Below are positions 28,819 to 40,510 of a DNA stretch of 64,000 nt, piece by piece (position 1 is the stretch's first letter; every line of letters starts with the position of its first letter). Source of the DNA: Hyaloscypha bicolor E (Eukaryota; Ascomycota; Leotiomycetes; Helotiales; Hyaloscyphaceae); contig NW_020194684.1 of assembly GCF_002865645.1 (NCBI RefSeq), positions 4,503,952 through 4,567,951 on the forward strand, in the 5' to 3' direction. Below the pieces are notes generated by a model, which saw nothing but the letters and a program-made list of their open reading frames with translations, ran no database searches and was not told where the DNA came from. The translations under genes and the position numbers were made by a program.

Positions 28819-29196
28819 CGGAATTAATAGGAGGTAAAGTCTTAAAAACTAAAGTAAAGTAAAGTAAAGTAAAATAAGGTTTTAGATTATAAACCAAAGA
28901 GTAAAGTAATTTTAAAGTACTATTCAAATACTTGATTTTCTGGTTCTAAAGAGGGAAATCTAGCTACTTAAATAATAAAATCTAGCTATACCAAACCACA
29001 AGAATAACTTATAACTCTATTAATTATAATAAGTACGGCCTATAAATTCACTAATTATTAGAAATCAAATTATAAGACGGCTAAATAAATGTCCCATTAA
29101 ATCATAAGTATGGCTTAATAGATGCTCCGATCTTATAAACCGAATCCTTAGTTCCAAATTCAAGTCACGTTCCTAATTAGCTAAGAGCTTACTAAG
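28819..29196. other. Unidentified DNA between Copia 1 and the LINE
   Basis: It contains a short AAAGT pentamer run (28853-28873) and ends in a 34-bp near-tandem duplication (29164-29197 against 29198-29231). There is no coding signal. It is the left flank of the LINE insertion site and is less RIP-mutated than the Copia sequence. Confidence 0.5.
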
Positions 29197-29241
29197 AAAT
29201 CACGTTCTTAATTAGCTAAGAGCTTACTAAGAGATTTTAGC
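29197..29241. repeat. 45-bp direct repeat, 5' flank of LINE
   Basis: Identical over 45 bp to 35185-35229. Flanking identical repeats on both sides of a LINE are best read as its target-site duplication, although 45 bp is long. Confidence 0.85.
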
Positions 29242-29391
29242 CATACTTGGATACAGACAACTTTTTTCCGGTTTTCTACCCCCCTTACTTTCACACCCAC
29301 ACTTCACCCACCCTCAGAACTCACTCAATACACCTCAGCCCTTTGGCCCCAGGCTCTAGAACCTACTATAAGTAGAGCTAGAACAGGCTAA

Positions 29392-31026
29392 ATGGCCCCC
29401 CCTGACCCCCCGGGCTCCAGCCCCCCTCCCATCGACTTTCAAGAGCTCGGAGAGCTTCCAGAGGGCCCTAGCGAGAAACTAGAGCTACCCACTAGCTCCC
29501 CACTAGCCCGGTTTAGCCAGGGAGCTCAATTCGTATTCGATTTAGCTACAAATCCCATCTCTTCAGACGAACTCGCAGCTCCTTTTCCTCAGCCTAATTC
29601 AGCTAGTGCGGCTCGACTAAGCCGCCTCCAGAACGGGCTAAAGCGTGGCCCTAGCGCGAGCGATATTAATAATAATATTAATAAGGAACACCAAAACCAC
29701 GGAAACCACCACTAATACCAAAATCAAGCTTCGAATAAAGCTAAATTACTAATTCGTCAAGCCCGGGACTTAATAGTCAAAGCTATTACTATTACCCCGT
29801 TACATGACCAGTAATCTCGACTACTAGATTTAGTAGAAATCTTCAGGGAATACACAGAATTCGGCCGTATCCGCCATACTAGTACTTTACTAGCTTTACA
29901 GGTAGCGAACCTCGAAAATACCACTAAACGGATCGAAATTCAGTCAAGAACTCAAGCCAAGCTAGCTACTCAAGCTAAAACTACCTCCGAAAAGCCTACT
30001 TGGGCTAAAATCGCTACTTAAGAACCACAAACATACTCGGAATTATACTCGGAAAAGGACTAGACTTTAGTATCACACACTAAGTCTAAAAATCAGGGAG
30101 GAAAAGGCCCTAGTACACTTACTAGTAGCGGTAGTGCTCGTGGCACTAATAAACCACCCAGTGCACGTGACACTAGTAGTTCTGGTGCTCGTGACACCAG
30201 ATCTATAGCCCTCTCTAGGAAATACACCTTCCTACTAGCTCATATAGAGCAGGCTAGCTCGTTCTCTCCTATTTCAACTCGCAATTCGCTTAATACTACT
30301 TTCCGCTCTAAGGGAATTAAGGGACTAGTAATCTCTACGGTTTCTCTTTCCTTAAAGGGTAATATTATAGTTAATACTACTCCCGAATTCAACTCTGACT
30401 TTCTGGTTCAAAATCAAGCTATTATAAAGGGAGTGCTTCCCTTAGTTACAAGCATATAAAAAGGAGAACCTTAGTATAAAGTTATTATTCACGGTCTACC
30501 TATTCGTGAGTTCAATATACCCGAAGGAATAGACTTAGTCCTAGAAGAAATCAAGACCTTTAATAAGGGACTAGAGCCTATTAGCCAGCCCTATTAGGCT
30601 ACTTCTAAGGAGAAAAGAGACTCAGGCCTCTAGCGAGCCGGTTTAGTAGTAGTGGCATTCCCTACCGAGATTCAAGCTAATAGAGCTATTAAAAATAGAC
30701 TCCTTATAGCCGGGATCTCTGCTAAAGTAGTAAAATACCATACTATTTCTAGTACTACACAGTGCACTAGGTGCGCAGGGTACGGGCACTTAGATTCTAT
30801 TTGCAAAAAGGAACCTAAGTGCTTACTATGTGGTGAGGGTCACGTGACTGAGAACCATTTTTGCTCTATCTATAAGAAGAAGAGTAAAAAATGCCCCCAC
30901 GTGACTACTAAATGCTCTAATTACTTAAGCACTACCTACTCAGCTAGTTCTAAGCTATGTGAGGTTTACTTAGCAATTAAAAAAGCTACTACTACTATAA
31001 TTCCTACTATTACTATTAATAAGTAG
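29392..31026 (+). pseudogene. LINE ORF1 (nucleic-acid-binding protein), with stops
   Basis: It starts at ATG 29392 (MAPPDPPGSS), with a Pro/Ser-rich N-terminus. A single frame runs 545 codons to TAG at 31024-31026 with several internal TAA/TAG, the first after codon 107. The C-terminal third has CTRCAGYGHLDSICKK (CCHC) and CLLCGEGHVTENHFC knuckles at about 30763-30870, typical of LINE ORF1 proteins. The last 124 codons (30652-31026) are open. The 5' 320 bp are GC-rich and nearly unmutated. Confidence 0.85.
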
Positions 31027-34000
31027 CTATATCAAAGTACTATAAGTTAATGTGAATCGCAATAGCTCTACTACTGAAAACGTCTTGCAAACAGCTATAG
31101 AACTAGATATTAAAGTCCTAGTAATCCAGGAGCCTTGGGTAATAGCAGGGAATAATAATCGGGAATATCGTTCCATTATATACTCTAGCTATTTCTAAAT
31201 ACTCCCGAATTACGGTACCCTGAGGCCTAGAACCCTATTTTATATAGCTCGCGAACTGCAAGCTAGTCTAGCCTCAAACTCACCAAGTAATCCTGATTAC
31301 TTAATTATAGACTTAAGTCTAGGTATACTAAAAATGCAGCTAATTAATTTCTATAATGTAATTCACTCAGAAGACCCTAATAGTATATTAACTATATTAA
31401 GAGAGAACATCTTACCTACTACTCTCTATAATAGCTCTCTATTACTAGGTGATTTTAATACACATTATCCTTGGTAGGATCCCCTTAAACCTCAAAGCAG
31501 TCATATAGTTCATTTAATTAGCTATATAGAGAACCATTCTCTAAGGCTATTAAATAAACCAGGAGAAGGTACCTTCTATAGACCTAATATGTCTATTCCT
31601 TCCGTATTAGACTTAAGTTTTACTACTAGTGGAATAGTAACTAAGATTAAAGACTAGCAAGTACTACCAGACTTAGGTTCTAATTACTTCGGGGTTCTAT
31701 TTACTATTAGTAAGTCGACTTATAGCTCTAGTTCTAATCCAGTCAGATTTAATACTAAGAAAGCAGACTGGGCTAAATTTACAAGCTACCTTATTAATAG
31801 CCTTAAGAATATGCCCTTTCCACTTACTAGTATACCTGGAAACCATGAACTAGACCTATTAGCAGAAGACTTTACTAATAGAATAGTAGAAGCAGCTAGT
31901 AATAGTATTCCAAAATCTACTACTAGTCCGTATTCTAAATCCTGGTAGAATAAGGACTTAAAGACCTTACGTAAATCAATGCTATACTATAGCCGTAAGT
32001 CTAAAGCTTTAGGGTATACTCTCTATAAACAAGAACTCCAAAATGCAAAAAATACCTATTTTAATACTATTAAGAGCACTAAGCTAGCGTACTAGAATAA
32101 GTTCTTAGAGAATAAAGACCCCCAGTCGATTTTTAAAGCTATGAAATATACTAAAGATATTATATATTAACCTATTCCTAGTATCTTAGATAATAGTTCA
32201 AATAAGCTAAAATCGACTTTCTAAGAAAAGTATAATATCTTTAGAACTAGGCTTTTCCCACTACCCCCTATTACTAAGCCTACTAGTTTAATAAACTATA
32301 GGTCTAGCTCAAAGTAGGACTGGCCTATTTTGTCTAAAATAGAGCTAGAACAAGCCTGTACTTCTAAGGTAAAGGGGAAAACCCCTGGACCAGACTTAGT
32401 TACTCAAGAGATTATAGTTCATGCTTATAGAGCTTCTCTAGATATCTTTTATAGGCTATACTCCTTATTTATTAATAAGGGATACTACCCTAAAGTCTAG
32501 AAACAAGCTACTGGCTTTATTCTAAAGAAATCAGGGAAACCAAACTATTCCCTACCCAAAGCATATTGAGTTATTTCCCTACTTAATTACTTAGGGAAGG
32601 TTTCTGAGAGAATACTAGCTAGGCGACTTAGCTATTTAGCCGAGACTAGTAACCTACTATACTACTCCCAAATGGGAGGTAGGCTTCACAAGTCCGCTAT
32701 TAATACTGCTTTACTATTATAAAATGAAGTAGAATTAAATAAGTCCTATAAGCTAAAAACTAGTACTCTCTTCCTAGATATTAAAGTCGCCTTTGATCAC
32801 GTGTCCAAGAATAGGCTATTATAGATTATGATTAGTTTATTACTACCTACTAGCCTTATTCTATAGGTATCGTTATTCCTAGATAACCGAGTATTACGAC
32901 TAGCTTTTAATAATAGTATTAAAGTATTTAGGTCTATACTTACTAGCATTTCACAAGGTAGCCCTATATCCCCTATATTATTCCTTATCTATATCCGAGA
33001 CTTATTTAAGTTAGCAAATATTAAATTCAGATCCTATTTAGATAATATATCCCTTACTACTACTTCTAAAAGTCTAAAGAAAAACATTAAGACTCTAGAA
33101 AGAGAAGTAAAGAATATAGTCGATTTAGGGAAAAAGAATACTATTAGCTTTAATATAGATAAAACAGAGCTTATTTATTTTAATAATTCCAAAAATAAGC
33201 CTAGTCTAAAACTACCTAATAGGGAACTAGTTTCCCCTAGTAAAGTAGTCAAATAGCTAGGGATCTATTTTAATAAAAATCTCAGATTTAAGGAATATAT
33301 AGCCTATAGGGCTTCCAAAGCAAAACAAGCCTTTTATAGGGTATAGAGACTTACGAATATATCACGTGGCTTATTTCCTTTTATAATTAGACAGCTATAT
33401 TTAGCCTATATTACTAGTGTAATAGACTATGGTTCTATACTATGGTGGAAGACTGAAAGCAAAGCTCAAATTCGGCCTTTATAGGCAATTCAAAACCTAG
33501 CCCTAAGGAAAACCCTAGGAGTATTCAAAACTGCTCCTATTATTCCTATAGAGGTCGAATCAGCTTTAGTTCTACCTATTATAAGGCTAAACCATAGTTA
33601 ATATTAATATGCCTTCCGTATTCTTAAACTAAGTCTAAAACACCCTATTAGACTAGAGTTCGAGAAGTCCTTCCAAAGATCCCGTAATTTAGAACTAGTA
33701 GAATCTGATATAGACTCTATTTATAGTCTAAATACCGATCTAAAGCGAAATCGCATGGCCAAAAAGTCTCAAGTAGAAACTATAGTAGACTCTATTAGTA
33801 ATCTAATAGACCCTAAAGACCTAGAGACTATAAGACACTTTTATTTTGCCCCTTGGGACAGAGAAGTGCCTTATAAAATCACTATATTAAAAGAGCCAAA
33901 GGAAGAAACTACTATATTACATAACTTCTATCTAAAGACTTTATATAATAATAGCTCCATACTATCTATATATACAGATAGATCTTAAACTGAAAAAGGA

Positions 34001-34990
34001 CTTGGAGTAGGCCTAGGGCTCGTAGTTTATAGTCACGAAACTTCTTATATTCCGGTCATAGCTAAATATAGAGAAAGCCAGAATATAGGAGCTAGTGCTA
34101 TAGTCTATAATAGAGAACTAGAAGGCGTTACTAGGGCTATTGAGTACGCTAGTAGTAAAGCAAAGAGAGGAGAGCTTTTTAATATCTTTATAGATAACCA
34201 AGCTGGTTTACTAAGATTAAAAACTCCTTCTAATAAGCCAGGACAAAGTCAATAGATTAGAGCTATACTAGCTACTAAGGCCCTTAAAGCTAAAGGAGCT
34301 AATATAGAACTAATCTGGGTTCCAGGGCATACAGATATAATAGGAAACAAAGAAGCAGACAAACTAGCTAAGCTAGGCACCACTTCTCCTATATTAGAAC
34401 CTGAATCAGTGAAAACCTCCTTTGCTTTCCTAGGGGTTAAAATTAATAAAGTTAAGAAACTAGAGTATAGACTACTTTTAGAATCTTATACTAAACCAAA
34501 AACCTAGCTAGAAGCATATAGTAATATATATCCGTGAAAAGTATCCAGAAAGATAAACCTACCTTCTGGAATATTTAGGCCCCTAGCTAGTGCCTTTTTC
34601 TAGCTAAAGCTAGGCCACGGATATTTAAAGTCCTATTTATACAGGCTAAATATAATATCTAATAATAAATACAAATGCGAAAAGACTGAGAATGTAAAGC
34701 ACCTCCTTTTATACTACACGCTATATAGGGAGAAATGACTCAGACTATTTAGTCTATTTAAAGGGAGCTTAGAAGCTAGTACTTTTAACCTACGACTACT
34801 ATTATACACGGAAATTAGGATATTAAATATACTAGTATTCTTAAAAGAAACTAGTATATGTATAAGAAAATGGCATATTAAGCAAAGCGTGGAAGTAGAA
34901 GAAGTAGAAGAAGTAGAAGAAGTAGAAGAAGTGGAAATAAGGGAGGAAATTGGGGAGGAAATAGGAGAGGAAATAGGAGAAGGGAAATAG
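31025..34990 (+). pseudogene. LINE ORF2 (endonuclease-RT-RNase H), with stops
   Basis: One frame overlapping the end of ORF1. The endonuclease shows QEPW (about 31118) and GDFNTHYPW (about 31448). The RT shows SQGSPISPILF (about 32950) and an active-site box YLDNISLTT (about 33036), changed from a DD motif. RNase H shows YTDRS (about 33973) and WVPGHTDIIGNKEADKLAK (about 34316-34372). A Cys/His segment lies near 34676-34730. The C-terminus is a Glu/Val then Glu/Gly repeat (34888-34987). In-frame TAG/TAA codons at former Trp/Gln positions inactivate it. Confidence 0.88.
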
Positions 34991-35184
34991 GGAAAAAGGG
35001 AAAAGGGAAATAGGGAGTAGGGGAGGAATTATAATTTATATTCATTTTTTCTTTATTTCCTTAAGTTTTTATTTCAGGGGTATGTCCCCAACTATTTACT
35101 ACCTATATTAGAATTTGGGCCTGCATATAAGCTACTGAGACTCACGCTAGCTTAGCTAGCCGTACTACATAGTTCTAAACTAAT

Positions 35185-35229
35185 AAATCACGTTCTTAAT
35201 TAGCTAAGAGCTTACTAAGAGATTTTAGC
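35185..35229. repeat. 45-bp direct repeat, 3' flank of LINE
   Basis: Exact copy of 29197-29241; the first differing bases outside are 35184/29196 and 35230/29242. It marks the right end of the LINE insertion. Confidence 0.85.
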
Positions 35230-35569
35230 TACTCATAAGAGGGCTCTCTTAGATAAGAAATAAAATAGCCCAATAAGGCTAGTTTAATTTTTATAATTTA
35301 TAGTTATTAGTTAACTATTCAAAATAAAAATTTAAATCTTTATAGAATAATAATTCTTAAGTTAAAGATTTCTTAAATCTCTTAATTACTACTTTTATTT
35401 TAATAATTAATAATTAATATAATTATTAATAAAAGTAGATTTTGTCTTAAATATAAATACTATATATAGTAATATACTATATAAAAAAGTTCTAGTATTT
35501 TTTATTTAATATATAATAACTTATATTATTAAAGAAAATAATATTTAAATAATCTTTAATTATTTAAAT
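35230..35569. other. AT-rich DNA between the LINE and Gypsy Y copy 1
   Basis: No gene or known repeat recognised. It should be the right-hand continuation of the host sequence at 28819-29196, whatever that was. The join to Y at about 35570 has no visible target duplication. Confidence 0.45.
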
Positions 35570-38490
35570 ATAATAATATTTAAAGAATATATTATTTATA
35601 TAGTATTAATATATAACCAGGCCATTTATAAGGCCTTTCTAGAGAACATTATATTTATATGCTTTATAGCGAATACGGAATATTATTAGCTCCTGAGAGT
35701 CCGGATCTATAGCTATATAATAGAAAGCTTAATAAATATCTAATTTAGTATAGATCTTAGCCTTAGATAATTAACTTAAAGTCTTATTAATAAGGAAAAG
35801 GGGATATTAATTCTTCCGGATAATATTATTCAGGCGGCGGAAATTAATATAAAAACATAAACCTCTATTTGCTTTTTTTATAAAAAGAACTAGTAAAGTA
35901 AAGAGAGCCTAACTAGCTTTAATAAAGCCCTTAGCCAGATTATCTTATAAGAAATGCTTGATTTCTAGAAGCTCTTAAATAGATTATTACTAGAGGGGTT
36001 AATATCTAATACTCTCGGTTTCCTTTAGGCCTTTAATCTAAATCTTATAATTATATAGTCTATAGAAAGAAAGGATATTAGATTCTTTCTTAGAAAAAAT
36101 AGAGGCATATTTCTTAAGTTCCAGGAATAATATTCTTTATAGCTACTAAAGCTCTATTTCTCCCGGTTATTAATTCTCTAGGTCAGGGATAGCTTCTTTT
36201 TTCCGAGCTTTAAGCTTCTTATTAATCTTATAGATAAAGATTTGACTAATAATATTATTTTCTCTCTTAGCTATATAATTAAATACTATAGAAATAAGAA
36301 TAGCTAGATCTAATATTTACTCTTTATTAAAGACTTCTTTTTGCTTCTTTAGCTTTTACTTAAGTATTATATTTTAATTAGGCTATAGAAGCTTCTTTTC
36401 CATAGTCTTATATAATTCCCTTTAATTAGTCCGGAAAAAGAAAAACTATTCTAGAATAGAAAATTTCCAGAAATAGCTTATAATAGAATCTTATTAATTA
36501 GTATTCTTTTAATATTTCTTATTAGGTTACTTCTCTAGCTATTATTATAAAGTACTAATAATATAACTAAATTATATAGATTTAGGCTTATTTTTTTAGC
36601 TATATAAGCCTATATTTTCTATAATTAATTAGAATATTAATATATATTACCTATTTCTTACTAAGAATAATATTATAATTTTTAAAGTTTAGGATAATTA
36701 TAGATATATTAATACTTTATTTATTAATTAGAAATAAGACTTTTATATATTTCTTAGTAAACTTAGCTAGCTTTCTATTAAAACCGCATATAGTATAGGG
36801 TAAGAAAAGGGGTTATAATTCTATTCTTAAGAATTACTCTATAAGCTAAATAAGCTTTATATTAATAAAAGTATAATTATTAGCTCTAGTATTAATAAAG
36901 GAAAAAGACTTAATTCCTAATCTATTTATACTAATAGTATAGAGTATTATAAGAATATTCTCTTTTATTAGATAAGTTAAGTTAATCTCTATTAAATCCA
37001 TACTATAAGCCCCTAAAATAAAGACTTTTTTTAGGAGTACTCGTTTCCCGGTTCTATACTAGAATTAGAGTTCGAATTCTCTAAATACTTTATTTAAATA
37101 GTATATTCCAGTAAAATAAAAACTAAATCTGGCTTAATTCTAGAAAGAGCTACTTTAGTTTCCTTATTATATAAAAGCAGATAGTATCTAATATAATAGC
37201 CGAACTCGTTATAGTTATAGTACTTAATAATTAAGAGATCCTCGGTTTTTATAAGATATTACTTATACTTATAAGGGAATATATACTTAATAAGAATAGT
37301 TAATATAAGCTCCTTAGGCTCTTTCTTAGAAATATATTTCTTAGGAATATATAGAGATATAATACTAGAAATAAACTTGGCTAGAATAGCTCTTACCTTT
37401 TTATATTTCTTAGTTTTCTTATATATAGCCTTAATTTACTAATTATTAGTAATATAGTATTAAGTAAAGTAAGTAGTATTAATAAATAAATAATTATAGT
37501 ATATATATACTAATTTCTAGAGCTTTAGTAAGAGCTTCTTATTTAGTTTATACTTAATATCTTAAAGACTAATACTGCCTTCTATAAATAGTTATAAGAA
37601 AAAAGTATAGAACTTCTAAAATACTTAACTAGAATATATTTAAAGCTTACTAAAGTTATAATAAGTATTTTATATCTTATTAGGATTAGAGTATAGCTTC
37701 TTTAGGTAAGAATAGAACTTTAAGAGCTAATAGTACTAATTTGAACTATTTTCGTTTATATAAGGATTAGTTAGGGCAAGAGTATTACTAATAAGTCTAC
37801 TAGAAATATAGATAATCTTGAGATTCTCTAAGAAATATAAGTTAGTATTTCCTTATAGCTTATTCTTAATCTAAACTAGCTAGTTATTAAAGATAGTATA
37901 ATTTTTAGTAAAGAAAGTTAGATCTGAGAGCTTAGTAACTTTAGTATCTCTAAAAGAAATATAAGATATAGGGAATTCTAGACAGAAATAAGCAGGAAAT
38001 AGTTCGGAATTCTTTTAAGAGAGATTCAAAGTAGTTAGAGCGGGCGGAGCAGAAGTAGTTAGAGCTACTATAAGCCAATTTACTATAGCTATATAGTATT
38101 TAACTTTGTTCTCGAGCTTAGTATTATAAAGCTTAGTATTTTCGAGAATAGCTTTATTATAACTATAGGTATTCTTATATAAAATAGCTCTTTAGATATT
38201 CTTCTAGTAATTCTTTATAATAATATTAATATCTAAAAGTAAGGTATTAGGTTTCTTGGCCTATTTATATAACTCTCTAGTAGTAATATAGTTATTAGTT
38301 TCTAGAAGCTTTATAATAAAAGCAGAGGGTTCTATTTTTATAGACTTGTCTATAAATTCTCCAGGAATACTAACGGGACGTTTGGTTCGGGAAGAGCTAC
38401 TAACGGAATAACCTGAACTAGTAGGAGCTTTACCAAAAGCCTTAGTAGAAGTTAATATAGTTCCTAGTTATATAATATTCTGGGAAATTA
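35570..38490 (-). pseudogene. Gypsy Y copy 1 gag-pol relic
   Basis: Gag occupies about 37430-38490 on the minus strand; its N-terminal part is fairly open and Ser-rich. A CCHC relic (CYNC-like, Cys changed to Tyr) is at about 37181-37235. The protease motif INTRA (from D-T/S-G-A) is at about 36870-36900. RT begins near 36000 with the YPLPLI and FTKLDL regions recognisable. It is broken by stops. Confidence 0.75.
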
Positions 38491-38891
38491 ACCTATTATA
38501 CTTTTCCTCTACTATATTTTCCCTAGTAATCTCATTACTAGTATATATATAGGGCCTATAAGGTTATAGGATAGGGCTTGGGGGTAGTAGTTAGGTTACT
38601 AGCCTATAGGTGCCTATTACTCTAGGACTTGGTTAAAGAATAGCCTTTATTTGAGGTTCTTTAATTTTTCGGGTTTTCGGGAGGATTTCTAATATATTAC
38701 TAATATATATTTATAAAGATATAAATACCTAATTTCTCTAAGGGTTCTAAAGCTTTTTGCTTTTATTATTCTGGAATCTATTATTTGAGTTTCTGAGGTT
38801 CCATTATCTTAGTAGTACTTATGTTTTTAATAGTTCTGAATTAGTTTATTTGAAATTCTTTATAGGATTAAAGGAAGTAAGCTTTAAATAC

Positions 38892-39161
38892 TATTACGGG
38901 TATAGTATTTAGGGCTTGGAAAGTAAGGTAAAAGGTTCCTTATAAAGATAATTTAAAGCTAAGGAAGGGAAAACTAGAATATAGGAGGCTATAAAGAAAT
39001 ATATATATTTTATAGTATACTAGTCCTAAAGGGGCTAGCCTTCTAAATATCTCTAGTATATTCCAAATATATTTCCCTAGTAAGGCGGCTATATTATATA
39101 TATCTAGGAGGCATCTAATATCTAGTAAGGTATCTCAGATACCGGATATCTGGAAATTATA
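38892..39161 (-). repeat. 5' LTR of Gypsy Y copy 1
   Basis: 270 bp; on the minus strand it starts TATAATTTCCAGATATCC and ends ACCCGTAATA (TG...CA mutated). It matches 49393-49664 and the inverted copy 61687-61957. Confidence 0.88.
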
Positions 39162-39166
39162 ATAGA

Positions 39167-40167
39167 AATACTAGTATAAAAACCTCTAAACTATTTCTAT
39201 AAAAAATATTACTATTATAAGTAATAAGAGTACTATTTATTAAGATCTCTTTATTAAGAACTAATATATTACCTAATATACTAGAGAAATATATATTATA
39301 TTAGTCTATTAACTAGAAGCTTTATATAACCTATTAATTATTACTTAAGCTATTAAATTCTCGGAAACTAATATAAAGGTATTTAATAAGTGCGTTTAAT
39401 AATAAATTAAGAATATTACTAGAGAACTAAGATTTATAAAGCTAGTAAAGAAGTTCTTATATTTAATTATTTTTATAAATATTTCGTTTATAAATAATAA
39501 AGATATTTTTTTCTAAATTAGATATATTCTAGTTCTAGTAAATAGAACTAGATATACTAATATTATTTACTAGTTCTCTACTAAATATAAAAGAATTACT
39601 AGAAGTATTCTAGCTTCAGAACTCTATAATATAACTTATGGCTTTAATATAAGTACTTTAGTTAAATCTATAATTAATAAAGTACTAGAAATAGAACTAT
39701 TATTAGTAGTTTATATAAATTCAAAGTTATTATATAAATGCCTTATTAAATTAGGTACTACTTGAGAGAAATGCCTAATAATTAATATAATATACCTCTG
39801 CCAGGTATATGAATAATAAGAGATTATAAAAGTTAAATAAATTAAGAAAGAATTAAATCCTACTAACTTTATAATAAAATTAAAGCTAATAAATACCCTT
39901 AAATACCTAATTAATATAAATACTATATAATTAGATATAGAGAAATAAGTTAAGTATAAATAAGGCAAGAAATAGATATATGGGATAAGAGAATATTATA
40001 AAAGGAAAAGTTATATATAAAAGGCTATAGCCTTTAGTATATAACTAAAACCTCGGAAGTAATATAAATATATAAAGTATTTGGGAAATCTAGTACTAGG
40101 CCAGATTAGGGAATTTGTATATAATTAAAGAGAGATATTATTTTTCGTGTTTTTAGAAAGTTTCTAG
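39167..40167 (+). pseudogene. Copia 1 RNase H / 3' internal relic
   Basis: Matches Copia 2 46350-47352: the end of RT, RNase H (about 39640-39740) and the 3' untranslated part up to the LTR. The minus-strand ORF at 39711-39968 is an antisense shadow of this RNase H region. Confidence 0.82.
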
Positions 40168-40481
40168 TATTAGTATAGCTATTTTTTTGGGAGTTATATA
40201 TATAGTTATAAGATATGAGATACGGGATATAAGTAATAAGATATAAATAATAGGATATAAGTAATAAGATATGAGATATAAGATATAATTATATAACCTC
40301 GCGTCCTATTAGTAACTCAACTAGTAAACTAGAGTCCTTTAGGCTTAGCAGATTTAGGAATCGCATATTAATACTATAATACTATAATTCCTATTTCTAA
40401 ATAATAATAACTTTACTAATTATATATAAATAGTATTTTATAACTTATATAATAGTATTATATATTACTAGTAAACTAATA
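40168..40481 (+). repeat. 3' LTR of Copia 1
   Basis: 314 bp, the same length as the LTR at 24564-24877, and followed by ATTAT and the resumed 15-bp tandem array. More heavily RIP-mutated than its partner. Confidence 0.9.
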
Positions 40482-40510
40482 ATTATTTCTTAATAAGTTA
40501 TTTCTTAAGA
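40482..40510. repeat. 15-bp tandem array, right part
   Basis: ATTATTTCTTAATAAG followed by another TTATTTCTTAA, in register with 24463-24563. This shows that Copia 1 split one array. Confidence 0.85.

Larger units (their letters stand above)
29242..35184 (+). mobile_element. Non-LTR retrotransposon (LINE, Tad/I-like)
   Basis: A 5.94-kb element with two reading frames. ORF1 has Cys/His zinc knuckles. ORF2 has an apurinic endonuclease, reverse transcriptase, RNase H and a C-terminal Cys/His segment. This is the layout of fungal Tad-type LINEs. There are no LTRs. It is flanked by identical 45-bp repeats. It keeps far more G/C than its surroundings and mostly reads in frame, so it took less RIP than the Copia/Gypsy copies, yet it still carries several TAG/TAA codons. 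No poly-A tail is visible at 35184. Confidence 0.88.
35570..39161 (-). mobile_element. Ty3/Gypsy family Y, copy 1 (3'-truncated)
   Basis: Minus-strand element with its 5' LTR at 38892-39161 followed by gag, CCHC, protease and the start of RT. It ends abruptly at about 35570 inside RT; the rest of pol and the 3' LTR are missing. Just right of its LTR is ATAGA (39162-39166). The matching Copia 2 site reads ATAGG (about 46346), so Y inserted there in Copia 1. The left target copy has been lost. Confidence 0.8.
24564..40481 (+). mobile_element. Ty1/Copia element 1 (nested, gutted)
   Basis: The LTRs at 24564-24877 and 40168-40481 are both 314 bp. They are flanked by GTTAT (24559-24563) and ATTAT (40482-40486), a 5-bp target duplication with one G-to-A change, and by the same 15-bp tandem array on both sides. 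Gag to integrase is present at about 25670-28818, and RNase H to the 3' LTR from about 39167. Between them lie a LINE, a truncated Gypsy element (Y) and unidentified DNA. About 0.9 kb of Copia, equivalent to 45452-46343 of the second Copia copy, is missing. Confidence 0.85.

Noticed and set aside
39711..39968. Minus-strand 85-codon ORF, with very similar ORFs at 46895-47110 (minus) and 55568-55888 (plus).
   Set aside because: They look conserved three times, but each is antisense to the Copia RNase H region of a different copy. The conservation comes from the sense strand.
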